A DNA stretch of 64,000 nucleotides from the NCBI GenBank assembly GCA_036881905.1, contig JBAJNN010000003.1:72447-136446 (forward strand). The letters are read 5' to 3'. Positions 52,447 to 61,416 of the stretch are shown here, piece after piece. A program made the position numbers and the translations under genes. Each line of letters begins with the position of its first letter. Position 1 is the first letter of the stretch. This stretch comes from JBAJNN01 sp036881905 (lineage in GTDB: Bacteria; Pseudomonadota; Alphaproteobacteria; Rhizobiales; Im1). A model generated the notes under the pieces. It had not been told where the DNA came from and did not search any database. It saw only the letters and a program-made list of their open reading frames with translations.

Positions 52447-53193
52447 ATGCTGAACAAACTTGTCGCCGAAACCCTCGGCAGTTTCATAATCGTTGCGGCC
52501 ATTTGTGCCTCCATTCTGCTTGTCGCCGAGTTTCCGCCCATCTTCAGCGGCGGTGTCCCGGGCATTGCCTTATGCGTCGGTTTCACCGCTTTCGCAACGT
52601 CTTATGCATTAGCTCCCGTTTCCGACGGTCATTTCAATCCAGCGGTCACCTTTGGCGCGTGGATCGCGGGATATATCGGCCCGCTTTCGGGCGCATTCTA
52701 CTGTCTTGCCCAGCTGATCGGCAGTGTTCTTGGCGCCGCAATCATCTCCTTGGTATTTTCCTTCGCGCCGGACAGCCAGTTTCAGGCTTTTGCCGCCAAC
52801 GGCTTCGGCGAGCATTCGCCGGCCGGTTTCTCGCTTTACGGCGCAGCCCTTGCGGAGATCCTGGCGAGCGCGTTTCTGGTGCTCGGCGCCTTGCGCCGCC
52901 TGCAAGGTCAGCACAGCAAATCGACCGGATCAGCCATTGCCGGAGTGTCGCTCGCCGCGGTCTATATCTGGCTGTTGCCGATCACCGGAGCCTCGGTCAA
53001 TCCGGCGCGCTCGACGGCGAGCGCGGTGTTCGGGTCGGGTTGGGCCTTGAGACAACTCTGGTTGTTCTGGTGCGCGCCGTTAATCGGGGCGGCAATGGCC
53101 GGTGGTATTATGCGATTCCTGTTTACCGGGGCCGCACAGGCTGATAAGGTGGCCGTTGAGGACGAAGCCTCATGGCTTGATCGACAGTTCTGA
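52447..53193 (+). CDS. Aquaporin-type MIP channel
   Basis: This 248-aa inner-membrane protein has six helices and the two NPA half-helices of the MIP family: GHFNPAVTFGAW at about 60-71 and ASVNPARSTASAVFGSGWAL at about 182-201. The second NPA followed by R-S is the aquaporin selectivity arginine position. No glycerol-facilitator insertions are visible, so a water or small-solute channel such as AqpZ is most likely. ATG 52447 is preceded by AGAG; a TATAAT box is upstream. Single-gene unit. Confidence 0.9.
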   Translation: MLNKLVAETLGSFIIVAAICASILLVAEFPPIFSGGVPGIALCVGFTAFATSYALAPVSDGHFNPAVTFGAWIAGYIGPLSGAFYCLAQLIGSVLGAAIISLVFSFAPDSQFQAFAANGFGEHSPAGFSLYGAALAEILASAFLVLGALRRLQGQHSKSTGSAIAGVSLAAVYIWLLPITGASVNPARSTASAVFGSGWALRQLWLFWCAPLIGAAMAGGIMRFLFTGAAQADKVAVEDEASWLDRQF

Positions 53194-53341
53194 TCGGGAC
53201 GAATTGTCGAGGAGCGTCTCCCATGTCCCTTTAGGGTTTTGTCATCTGGGTATCACGGAGTAAGAGTCGACCCATGGCGGCCTCTAAGTATTCGCGATGC
53301 GACGGTGCCCCCGTTCGCGGTGGTTTGGATTGCATAATCAT

Positions 53342-54763
53342 ATGATGTTCGATTCGCTGGGTCTTAGTCGGAAGGTCCTTGAGGCCGTCGGGGATGCCGG
53401 ATTTAAGGAGCCGACCCCCATACAGGCCCGAGCCATTCCCGCGGCCCTTGAACGCCGCGATGTGCTTGGCCTTGCTCAGACTGGTTCGGGCAAGACGGCG
53501 GCCTTTGTCTGGCCGATTCTGTCCCTGCTTGAAAAGGGGCGCGCCCGCGCCCGCATGCCCCGTGCACTCATTTTAGAGCCGACGCGCGAACTCGCCGTTC
53601 AGGTTCATGATGCCTTTTCGACCTTCGCCACCAACAGCAAGACAACGATTGTCCAATTGATCGGCGGGGTGTCGTTCAGCCGGCAAGATCGAATCCTTGA
53701 TCGCGGCGCCGATGTGGTCATCGCGACACCGGGGCGTCTTCTCGATCATGCCGAGAATGGTAAACTGATGCTGCATGGCGTCGAGCTCTTCGTCGTCGAT
53801 GAAGCCGACCGCATGATGGATATGGGCTTTATCCCTGATCTTGAGAAAATTCATCGGCTTTTGCCGCGGACCCGGCAGACGCTGTTCTTCTCCGCCACCA
53901 TGCCGCCGGAAATCGAGACGCTGAGCGACACGTTTCTGCGCCGGCCGGTCACGGTAAAGGTCGCGGCGCCGGCGACAACTGCATCCGGCATCGCGCAACA
54001 TTGCGTCTTTGCCCCTTCACCCGCGCCGGACAAACGCCGTTCTTTGCGCAGGCTGATCGGTGAACAGGGCAAGATTCCCAACGCCATTATCTTCGCCAAT
54101 CGCAAGGCGACGGTGCGCATTCTTGAGCGCTCATTGCGCAAACACGACCTCAATTGCGCCGCCCTCCACGGCGATATGGACCAGAACAGCCGTCTCGATA
54201 CGCTTGAGCGGTTCCGCAACGGCGAGGTGACTTTTCTCATTGCCAGCGATGTCGCCGCCCGCGGTCTTGACATTCCCGCCGTCAGCCATGTCTTTAATTT
54301 CGATGTACCGACGCATGCGGAAGACTATGTTCACCGTATCGGTCGCACCGGCCGCGCCGGACGAGAGGGTTTTTCCTGCACTCTGGTTACGACCGAAGAA
54401 ATGAAATACCTTGAGGCGATCAAGACGCTGATCAAACGCGATATTGCCTGGCTCAGCCCGCCGCCGGATGAAAACGCCCGGTCCCAAACGTCCGACAAAA
54501 CGACATCGCCCGCCAATAGTAGCAGAAAGACTCGTACTCCCCGCGCCAACGACCTGAGAGGCAAATCCGCGTCTGCCGCGACCAAAACAGGCAACGAAAA
54601 AATGGATCGGGCGACGGTCCCCAAGACGTCACCGGCTCCAAAAAAGACCAAAACCGGAAAGCCTTCGCGAGACCAGACTGCGAACGCCGTCCCCGACGCC
54701 ACTGCCTTTGCAAATCTACCGCCCGAGCAGGTTCCGGCTTTTTTGTTGCGTTCCGTCGGTTAG
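53342..54763 (+). CDS. rhlE: DEAD-box ATP-dependent RNA helicase, RhlE-like
   Basis: The protein (473 aa) has the complete helicase core: Q motif FKEPTPIQARAIPAAL (about 21-36), Walker A AQTGSGKT (about 46-53), PTRELAVQ, GG, VVIATPGRLLDH, DEAD as VVDEADRMMDMGF (about 150-162), SAT (about 182), and the C-terminal HRIGRTGRAGR (about 335-345). A basic, serine/lysine-rich tail of about 100 residues follows, as in RhlE proteins, and ends QVPAFLLRSVG. Such helicases remodel rRNA or mRNA structure, often in the cold. ATG 53342 is used; the next codon but one is also a possible start. Confidence 0.92.
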   Translation: MMFDSLGLSRKVLEAVGDAGFKEPTPIQARAIPAALERRDVLGLAQTGSGKTAAFVWPILSLLEKGRARARMPRALILEPTRELAVQVHDAFSTFATNSKTTIVQLIGGVSFSRQDRILDRGADVVIATPGRLLDHAENGKLMLHGVELFVVDEADRMMDMGFIPDLEKIHRLLPRTRQTLFFSATMPPEIETLSDTFLRRPVTVKVAAPATTASGIAQHCVFAPSPAPDKRRSLRRLIGEQGKIPNAIIFANRKATVRILERSLRKHDLNCAALHGDMDQNSRLDTLERFRNGEVTFLIASDVAARGLDIPAVSHVFNFDVPTHAEDYVHRIGRTGRAGREGFSCTLVTTEEMKYLEAIKTLIKRDIAWLSPPPDENARSQTSDKTTSPANSSRKTRTPRANDLRGKSASAATKTGNEKMDRATVPKTSPAPKKTKTGKPSRDQTANAVPDATAFANLPPEQVPAFLLRSVG

Positions 54764-54863
54764 GGCTGTCTGTCGGTTGCGAAAACGGATTGCCGATGCG
54801 ATCGGATGGTATCGCCCGGCAATGGCGGGGCCATTGCCAAGGCCGCTTTGGGGGAGGTGAGCT

Positions 54864-55479
54864 TCACGCGATTGCCAGCCTGATTCCCAGCAAGGCCAGA
54901 ACCCCACCTATAATCATGTCGATTGGCTTGCGGACGCGTTCATAAACGCGGCGCATGCGAGATGTTGAAAGCATCAGCGCAGGAAGACAAAACCATGCGA
55001 GGAGAATCGCCGAGAGAAGAACGGCGATCATGCCCAAGATCCAAGGCGAGGCCGTCGCCGGGATCGAAGAGACGAACAGGCTGGCGAAAAACGCCGCCGC
55101 CTTCGGATTTGTCAAATTGGCGAGAAAGCCTCGTCTGAGTGCGCCATGCGGATTTGCGACGGCCGCGACGCCCGCAAGCGATCCGTCATGGCGGTATGCC
55201 GACACCAGCAGACGAACGCCCAGATAAACCAGATACAGCCGCGCAGATCATCCGCAGAGTTTGATGAAGCCAGGCGAGCCCGGAGAGCACGAAGCCCAAA
55301 CCCAGTATCGCCAGACCGACCCACAGCATACAGCCGCAGGCGACGCCCAAGGCGGCATGAAGCCCGGCCTTGCGGCCAGAAAGCGCATGAGATGTTACGA
55401 CGATGAAATCCGGCCCCGGGCTGATGCAGGCCAGAAAATAGACCAAAGCCAAGGTCGCAATCTGCGTTGCAATATCCAT
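54864..55479 (-). pseudogene. LysE/RhtB family exporter, frameshifted
   Basis: The N-terminal half reads LALVYFLACISPGPDFIVVT, the LysE first helix, and runs to LRMICA. Then a shift near 55240 moves homology to another frame, which continues LVYLGVRLLVSAYRHDGSLA, LANLTNPKAAAFFASLFVSS with the NPK motif, and SAILLAWFCLPALMLS to 54864. One frameshift thus breaks an otherwise complete gene of about 205 codons. Unlike the exporters at 21-22 kb it has normal GC content, so it is a native gene. A sequencing error at one site would restore it. Confidence 0.8.
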
Positions 55480-55512
55480 GACGCCCCCAAACGAGATGAC
55501 AAAGTCGGGATT

Positions 55513-55902
55513 TTATCCAGGCTTCGCCATTTCCGCCACCGGCGTGATCGCGACCGATGCGCCGCAGCCGCAGGCCAAGGTCTGATTGGGGTTATTGAAC
55601 ACAAAACCAGACGACAAGGTGTCAGCCCGATAATCCATTTGCGTGCCGAGAAGAAACAAAAGCGCCGAAGGATCGATCAGCACCGTCACCCCCTTATCCT
55701 CGACGATTTCATCATGCGGCGCGATCCGCTCAACATAATCCATGGTGTATTCCATGCCGACGCAACCGCCTTTTTTGACGCCGACGCGCAACCCCGCAAC
55801 CGGACGATCGCATTTCGCCATCAATTCGCGAATGCGCCGGGCCGCGCTGTCCGTCAAACTCATGGCTTTGACTTTACGAGAGGTTTTTTCGTCCATGCCC
55901 AT
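55513..55902 (-). CDS. sufA: SUF A-type Fe-S carrier protein
   Basis: A-type carriers pass Fe-S clusters from the SUF scaffold to target proteins. The 129-aa protein has the HesB/IscA fold: SLTDSAARRIRELM at about 13-26, VGVKKGGCVGMEY with the first cysteine near 45, and the C-terminal CGCGASVAI at about 108-116. ATG 55902 keeps a short N-terminal tail before the fold. It is the last gene of the SUF cluster (SufB-C-D-S-T-A order), 26 bp downstream of sufT, and should be cotranscribed. Confidence 0.92.
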   Translation of the reverse strand: MGMDEKTSRKVKAMSLTDSAARRIRELMAKCDRPVAGLRVGVKKGGCVGMEYTMDYVERIAPHDEIVEDKGVTVLIDPSALLFLLGTQMDYRADTLSSGFVFNNPNQTLACGCGASVAITPVAEMAKPG

Positions 55903-55927
55903 AATCCACTCTCCGTCTTTAAACATC

Positions 55928-56404
55928 TTACCACATATTGAGCGCGATTCTGGCTTCATCCGACATGCGCTCCGGCCCCCAAGGAGGATCGAAGACAAGC
56001 TGAACCTTTGCGCCGCTCACACCATCGACAGCGCAAACCGCGTCCTCCACCCAGCAGGGCATCTCGCCGGCCACCGGGCACCCGGGAGCGGTCAGCGTCA
56101 TATCGACGCTCACCATACGATCATCATCGACGTCAACCTTGTAAATCAGGCCAAGCTCATAAATATCGACCGGTATCTCGGGGTCGAACACCGTTTTCAG
56201 CGCGGCGACAATATCCCCGGTGAGTCGGTCAAGCTCAGCCTTGGGGATCGCGTTTTCGGTCCGGGGTGGCGCCTTTTTAGATGGCGGCGCATTAGCCGAC
56301 GCCGGCGCGCCGACCACACTCTCATCCGGCGTCATGACGTCATGCTCATTACTCATTGTCGAGGCTCCTTCCTCGGCGGGGGGCGCGCTCATTTCCATCA
56401 TCAA
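55928..56404 (-). CDS. sufT: SUF system Fe-S assembly protein SufT (DUF59/MIP18-like)
   Basis: The C-terminal 100 residues form a DUF59/MIP18 domain: LTGDIVAALKTVFDPEIPVD, IYELGLIYKVDVDDD, VDMTLTAPGCPVAGEMPCWV with the conserved cysteine, and GVSGAKVQLVFDPPW. In bacteria SufT helps Fe-S protein maturation under high demand. The first 55 residues are low-complexity (A/P/S rich). ATG 56404 overlaps the sufS stop (TGATG), which indicates translational coupling. It lies between sufS and sufA in the operon. Confidence 0.9.
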   Translation of the reverse strand: MMMEMSAPPAEEGASTMSNEHDVMTPDESVVGAPASANAPPSKKAPPRTENAIPKAELDRLTGDIVAALKTVFDPEIPVDIYELGLIYKVDVDDDRMVSVDMTLTAPGCPVAGEMPCWVEDAVCAVDGVSGAKVQLVFDPPWGPERMSDEARIALNMW

Positions 56405-57669
56405 GCGAAAAGGCGGATCGCCGCCCGCAGCCCATCGATCAACCTGTCCACCTCTTCGTGGGTATTATACATGGCGAAGGATGCGCGGCAAAGCGAGGTC
56501 ATGCCAAAGTGCTGTAAAAGCGGCATGGCGCAATGGTTTCCGGCGCGAATGGCGACCCCGTAGCGATCAAGAACGGCGGCAACATCATGGGCATGGATCT
56601 CCTCCACGGCGAATGCGACAATCGCCCCGCGCTCGCGCGCCTTGCCGAAAATGCGCAGCCCCTCGATCTCACCCAGCCGTTCCAGAGCATAATCGGCCAA
56701 TGCTTTCTCATGAGCCTGAATGGTGTTCAGCCCCATATTCGTCATATAGTTCAGCGCGCTTCCAAGACCAACAGCCTGAACGATCGGTGGCGTGCCGGCC
56801 TCGAAGCGATAGGGCGGCGGCGCGTAGGTCACCCGATCCCTCGTCACCTCCTCGATCATCTCGCCGCCGCCCTGAAAAGGCGGCATACGGTTGAGATGCT
56901 TGGCCCTGGCGTAAAGAACGCCGATCCCCGAGGGGCCATAGACCTTATGGCCGGTGAAGACATAGAAATCGCAGCCCATTGCCTGCACATCGACATTCAA
57001 ATGAACGGCCCCTTGGCTGCCATCGACCAGAACCGGAATTCTGAGCTTATGAGCAAGACGGATAATCTCGCCAAGCGGGGTGATCGCGCCGGTCACATTC
57101 GACATTTGGGTCACGGCGACCATTTTCACCCGATTGCCAAGCAGTTTTTCATACTCTTCAAGCAGAAACTCGCCATCATCGTTCACCGGCGCCCATTTGA
57201 GCGTTGCGCCAAGGCGTTCGCGGTAAAAATGCCACGGCACGATATTGGAATGATGCTCAAGAATCGAGAGCACGATCTCATCGCCCTCGCCGATCGTAAG
57301 CCCGCCGAAACTCGTGGCGACAAGGTTGATGGCCTCGGTAGCGTTGCGGGTGAAAACGATCTCATCGCTTGACGGCGCGTTGATGAATCGGCTTACAGTC
57401 TTGCGCGTCTCTTCATAATTCTGCGTGGCGCGGGTGGAGAGAAAATAAAGCCCGCGATGCACATTAGCGTAGTCTGCTTCGTAAGCTTTGCGCATCGCCC
57501 CGATCACCGCCTTCGGCTTCTGGGCCGAGGCCGCATTGTCAAGATAACTTAACGGATGGCCATAAATCCGGCGCGATAGAATGGGAAAATCCCGCCTGAC
57601 CCGCGCAACATCGAAGCTGGTATCGGCGTCTAAAGCCGATAATTGCGGTTTGAGTCTGACATCAGCCAT
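56401..57669 (-). CDS. sufS: Cysteine desulfurase SufS
   Basis: SufS removes sulfur from cysteine for cluster assembly. The 422-aa PLP enzyme has YLDNAASAQKPKAVIGAM near the start, ILEHHSNIVPWHFY at about 133, the Schiff-base lysine in YVFTGHKVYGPSGIGVLYAR (about 237-256) and the group II active-site cysteine in IRAGNHCAMPLLQHF near 374. ATG 57669 starts MADVRLKPQ and overlaps the sufD stop by 8 bp; the upstream in-frame extension lies inside sufD and lacks homology. This is the SUF-specific desulfurase; a second desulfurase lies at 61417. Confidence 0.95.
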   Translation of the reverse strand: MADVRLKPQLSALDADTSFDVARVRRDFPILSRRIYGHPLSYLDNAASAQKPKAVIGAMRKAYEADYANVHRGLYFLSTRATQNYEETRKTVSRFINAPSSDEIVFTRNATEAINLVATSFGGLTIGEGDEIVLSILEHHSNIVPWHFYRERLGATLKWAPVNDDGEFLLEEYEKLLGNRVKMVAVTQMSNVTGAITPLGEIIRLAHKLRIPVLVDGSQGAVHLNVDVQAMGCDFYVFTGHKVYGPSGIGVLYARAKHLNRMPPFQGGGEMIEEVTRDRVTYAPPPYRFEAGTPPIVQAVGLGSALNYMTNMGLNTIQAHEKALADYALERLGEIEGLRIFGKARERGAIVAFAVEEIHAHDVAAVLDRYGVAIRAGNHCAMPLLQHFGMTSLCRASFAMYNTHEEVDRLIDGLRAAIRLFA

Positions 57670-59017
57670 CGCCGCCGTCTCCCGATCCGGTGAGCCAACC
57701 CTGAACCCGGGCGGCGAGCGCTTGGCGCATCGTTTCATCGCCAAGCGTTGCGAAAACGTCATTGACAAAGGCCGCGATCAGAAGGGATTTGGCCTGCGTT
57801 TGGGGAATGCCGCGGGCATGCAGGTAAAACAGCTGTTCTTCATCGAGCGCGCCGGCTGTCGCCCCATGGCCGCAAGCGACATTATCGGCGAAAATTTCAA
57901 GCTCGGGCTTGGCATCGAATTCAGCCCGCCCGCTCAGCAACAGGCCGTGGCTTTGCTGTTTGGCGTCGGTTCCTTGCGCATGCGGTGCCACCATGATCCG
58001 CCCCTGAAATACGCCGCGCGCGGCATCCTCCATGACATATTTGAATACTTCGCGGGTCCGACACTCCGCTGCGTCGTGATTGACGACTATGGTGGTGTCG
58101 CAGTGCTGCTTGCCGTTTAAGAGGCAAGCCCCGGCGATATCGGCGCCGGCTTCCTCGCCGCAATATTTCAAAAAAACCTGATTGCGCGCCAGTTTCGCCC
58201 CCATGCCGAGCGTCACATCGCGCAACACCGATTCGGCCTGCAAGGCGAAATGCCGGTTCGACAGATGAATCGCGTCGTGGTTATCGGCCTGTAGCTTGAC
58301 ATGATCGAGCCGCGCCCGGCGGCCCAACACCGTTTCGGTGACGCAGCTGGCGAGATAGGGCCTGCAATCGGTAGCTTCGCGGCCGGAATGGGTTTCAATG
58401 ATCGCCGCCCGCGCGCCCTCGCCAAGGGCGACGACATTGCGCACGGCCACGCTCCGCGCGCTCACGCCCGAATTCACGAAGGCCAGATGGATCGGCGGCG
58501 CAATTTCGGTCTCTCGCGCGATGCGGATAAGGGCGCCGTCGCCGACGAACAGCGTATTGAGCTCATCTATCACATCGCGATCATAAGGGGCGAAACCATG
58601 GTCGAGCACTTCGCGCGCCCATGATGGCGGGTCGGCCCGGACATCGCGCAGGGCGTGGAACTCGACGCCGTCGAGAGTGAGTGCGTCGGAGCATTGAGGC
58701 GCAAAATGCCCGTCGATGAAAATGAGCCTGCGACACTCAACCGTGGCAAACGGCAATGGCGCAAGCGCGGCCTCCACGACTCGCCGATCCATGGCAGGGG
58801 CGAGACCTGGCGGATAAGCCTCGCTTAAAAATCGGCGCAAATCGGTCCATTTCCACTCTTCGACCCGCCGGTTCGGCAGGCCGTGGGCGCTGAATGAGCG
58901 CAAGGCGGCCTCGCGTCCGGCCTCGATCCAGCCCGCCTTCGCCAAAGCAGGTTTGGATCGCGCGCCGGCCTTGATATAGGCCATTTCCGCCGCGGTCTTA
59001 TGGAGCGGGATATTCAT
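57662..59017 (-). CDS. sufD: Fe-S cluster assembly protein SufD
   Basis: SufD is part of the SufBC2D scaffold complex. The 451-aa protein has the family's N-terminal helical part with RRVEEWKWTDLRRFL at about 49-63. A central beta-helix follows, and then the conserved C-terminal blocks GADIAGACLLNGKQHCDTTI, HDAAECRTREVFKYVMEDAA, VFQGRIMVAPHAQGTDAKQQ and LLLSGRAEFDAKPELEIFAD. GHGATAGALDEEQLFYLHAR matches the SufB/SufD C-terminus. The start overlaps the sufC stop (ATGA). All are consistent with a functional gene. Confidence 0.93.
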   Translation of the reverse strand: MNIPLHKTAAEMAYIKAGARSKPALAKAGWIEAGREAALRSFSAHGLPNRRVEEWKWTDLRRFLSEAYPPGLAPAMDRRVVEAALAPLPFATVECRRLIFIDGHFAPQCSDALTLDGVEFHALRDVRADPPSWAREVLDHGFAPYDRDVIDELNTLFVGDGALIRIARETEIAPPIHLAFVNSGVSARSVAVRNVVALGEGARAAIIETHSGREATDCRPYLASCVTETVLGRRARLDHVKLQADNHDAIHLSNRHFALQAESVLRDVTLGMGAKLARNQVFLKYCGEEAGADIAGACLLNGKQHCDTTIVVNHDAAECRTREVFKYVMEDAARGVFQGRIMVAPHAQGTDAKQQSHGLLLSGRAEFDAKPELEIFADNVACGHGATAGALDEEQLFYLHARGIPQTQAKSLLIAAFVNDVFATLGDETMRQALAARVQGWLTGSGDGGDG

Positions 59018-59793
59018 GATCGTTCCTCGACACCCGCCTTCATGCGGGCAGTCTCTTTCCGGTAGATTTCATAGCCGCTTCGTTCCAGTTCCAATGCTAA
59101 ATCCCGGCCGCCGGAACGCGCAATCTCCCCGCCCGACAACACATGCACCCGGTCGGGCACGATATGGTTGAGCAGCCTTTGATAATGGGTGATGACGATG
59201 ACGGCCCGTTGCCGGGTCGAAAGCGTATTCACCCCCTCGGCGACAATTTTCAACGCATCGATGTCGAGGCCGGAATCGGTTTCATCGAGCACGCATAAGC
59301 TGGGTTCGAGAACCGACATTTGCAGGATTTCCGCGCGTTTTTTCTCGCCGCCGGAAAAACCGACATTGACCGAGCGTTTGAGCATCTCATCGGATATCCC
59401 AAGCTCACCGGCTTTTCCGCGCACAAGGCGAATAAAATCCGGCGTGGACAGAGCATCCCGCCCGCGCTGCTTGTGCTGGGCGTCGAGCGCCGTTTTGAGG
59501 AGGGTCATAAGCGTAACGCCTGGGATCTCGACCGGGTATTGCAGGGCGAGAAACATGCCGAGCGCCGCGCGTTCATGCGCTTCCATTTCGGCAAGGTCGC
59601 GGCCCTTGAAAGCGATGGACCCCTCCGTCACCTCATATCCGGCCTTGCCGGCCAGAACATAGGCAAGCGTCGATTTCCCCGAACCGTTCGGCCCCATGAT
59701 GGCGTGAACCTCGCCGGCCTTGACCGCAAGATCGATCCCTTTGAGAATCGGTTTGCCTTCGACCTCGACATGTAGATTGGTGATTTCAAGCAT
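59014..59793 (-). CDS. sufC: Fe-S cluster assembly ATPase SufC
   Basis: SufC is the ABC-type ATPase of the SUF scaffold. Motifs are Walker A GPNGSGKSTLA (about 33-43), the ABC signature FSGGEKKRAEILQM (about 147-160, the SufC-typical SGGEKKR), Walker B LCVLDETDSGLDIDAL (about 168-183) and the switch histidine in VITHYQRLLNHI. ATG 59793 gives the classic start MLEITNLHVEVEGK; GTG 59802 is also possible. Sits between sufB and sufD, with sufD coupled by ATGA. Confidence 0.95.
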   Translation of the reverse strand: MLEITNLHVEVEGKPILKGIDLAVKAGEVHAIMGPNGSGKSTLAYVLAGKAGYEVTEGSIAFKGRDLAEMEAHERAALGMFLALQYPVEIPGVTLMTLLKTALDAQHKQRGRDALSTPDFIRLVRGKAGELGISDEMLKRSVNVGFSGGEKKRAEILQMSVLEPSLCVLDETDSGLDIDALKIVAEGVNTLSTRQRAVIVITHYQRLLNHIVPDRVHVLSGGEIARSGGRDLALELERSGYEIYRKETARMKAGVEERS

Positions 59794-59862
59794 TGCGCTC
59801 ACTGTCTGTTTCCTTAAACGAAAGACCGCCGAAGGTTCTCCAGCGCTTGGTTACGGCCCCGA

Positions 59863-61332
59863 TCAGCCCACGCTTCCCTCAAGGCTGATACCGATGAGTT
59901 TCTGGGTCTCGGCCATGAACTCCATCGGCAAATGCTGGATGACGTCGCGAACGAAGCCGTTGACGATCAAGGCTACGGCCTCTTCCTCGCCGATTCCCCG
60001 CGCCATGCAGTAGAACAGTTGGTCTTCGGAGATTTTCGACGTCGTGGCTTCGTGTTCGAATTGCGCGGAAAGGTTTTTGGCCTCGATATAGGGCACGGTG
60101 TGTGCGCCACATCGATTGCCAATCAAAAGGGAGTCGCACTGAGTGAAGTTTCGCGCATTCGCGGCCTTGCGATGCGCATGCACAAGGCCGCGATAAGTGT
60201 TCGAGGACTGCCCGGCCGAAATGCCCTTGGAAATGATGCGGCTCGACGTATTGGCGCCGAGATGAATCATTTTGGTGCCGGAATCGATCTGCTGATGGCC
60301 GTTGGAGATAGCGATGGAATAAAATTCGCCGCGGCTGTCGTCGCCGCGCAAAATGCAGCTTGGATATTTCCAGGTGATGGCCGAACCGGTCTCAACCTGG
60401 GTCCAGGAGATTTTCGCCTTCCTGCCGCGACAGTCGCCGCGTTTGGTCACGAAATTATAGACGCCGCCCTTGCCCTCGGCATCGCCCGGATACCAGTTCT
60501 GCACCGTCGAATATTTAATCTCGGCGTTATTAAGGGCAATCAACTCGACCACCGCGGCGTGAAGCTGATTTTCATCGCGCATCGGCGCGGTACACCCTTC
60601 GAGGTAGGAGACGTAAGAGCCTTCGTCGGCAATGATCAATGTGCGTTCAAACTGGCCGGTCTGGCGCTCATTGATACGGAAATAGGTCGAAAGCTCCATC
60701 GGGCACCGCACGCTCTTGGGGATATAGACGAAGGACCCGTCGGAAAACACGGCCGCATTGAGTGCGGCGAAGAAGTTGTCGGATTTCGGCACGACCGAGC
60801 CCAGATACCGCTTCACCAGATCGCCATGGTCGCGCAATGCCTCCGAGATCGGGCAGAAAATCACCCCGGCCTTGGCCAGCTCCTCCTTGAAGGTCGTGAC
60901 CACCGAGACGCTGTCGAACACCGCATCGATGGCAACCTTCGCCCCGTCCACCCCGGCCAGAACTTCCTGCTCGCGCAGGGGAATGCCCAGTTTTTCATAA
61001 GTTTCCAGCAATTGCGGATCGACCTCGTCCAGGCTCTTTGGACCGGATCCCTGTGATTTCGGCGCTGCGTAATAATAAAGGTCTTGAAAATCGATCGGCG
61101 GATAGTGGACCCGCGCCCAATGCGGGTGCGCCATGGCCTTCCAGCGTCCATAGGCGTCGAGCCGCCATTCGAGCATCCAGTCCGGCTCGCCCTTTTTGGC
61201 CGAGATGAAGCGGATGGTATCATCACTGATCCCCCTGGGTGCCTTGTCGGATTCGATGTTGGTGGTAAACCCGTATTTATATTTGTCCACCTCGATGGAA
61301 CGGACTTGCTCGATTGTCTCCGGATCAACCAT
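59863..61332 (-). CDS. sufB: Fe-S cluster assembly protein SufB
   Basis: SufB is the core scaffold on which the nascent cluster forms. The 489-aa protein has the family blocks KYKYGFTTNIESDKAPRG near the start, PKSVRCPMELSTYFRINE at about 208-225, EGCTAPMRDENQLHAAVVEL, YPGDAEGKGGVYNFVTKRG, and the C-terminal CDSLLIGNRCGAHTVPYIEA with the cysteines involved in cluster binding. ATG 61332 has a good GGAGG five bases upstream, so I prefer it over ATG 61344. It leads the sufBCDSTA operon, with a 70-bp gap to sufC. Confidence 0.95.
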   Translation of the reverse strand: MVDPETIEQVRSIEVDKYKYGFTTNIESDKAPRGISDDTIRFISAKKGEPDWMLEWRLDAYGRWKAMAHPHWARVHYPPIDFQDLYYYAAPKSQGSGPKSLDEVDPQLLETYEKLGIPLREQEVLAGVDGAKVAIDAVFDSVSVVTTFKEELAKAGVIFCPISEALRDHGDLVKRYLGSVVPKSDNFFAALNAAVFSDGSFVYIPKSVRCPMELSTYFRINERQTGQFERTLIIADEGSYVSYLEGCTAPMRDENQLHAAVVELIALNNAEIKYSTVQNWYPGDAEGKGGVYNFVTKRGDCRGRKAKISWTQVETGSAITWKYPSCILRGDDSRGEFYSIAISNGHQQIDSGTKMIHLGANTSSRIISKGISAGQSSNTYRGLVHAHRKAANARNFTQCDSLLIGNRCGAHTVPYIEAKNLSAQFEHEATTSKISEDQLFYCMARGIGEEEAVALIVNGFVRDVIQHLPMEFMAETQKLIGISLEGSVG

Positions 61333-61416
61333 CTCCACCTCCATGTGCCAGGGGTCGGCTCATTACCAGTTTGCGTTTATACATGAGACAAAAACCTCCT
61401 TCGCACTGCGCCCGTT

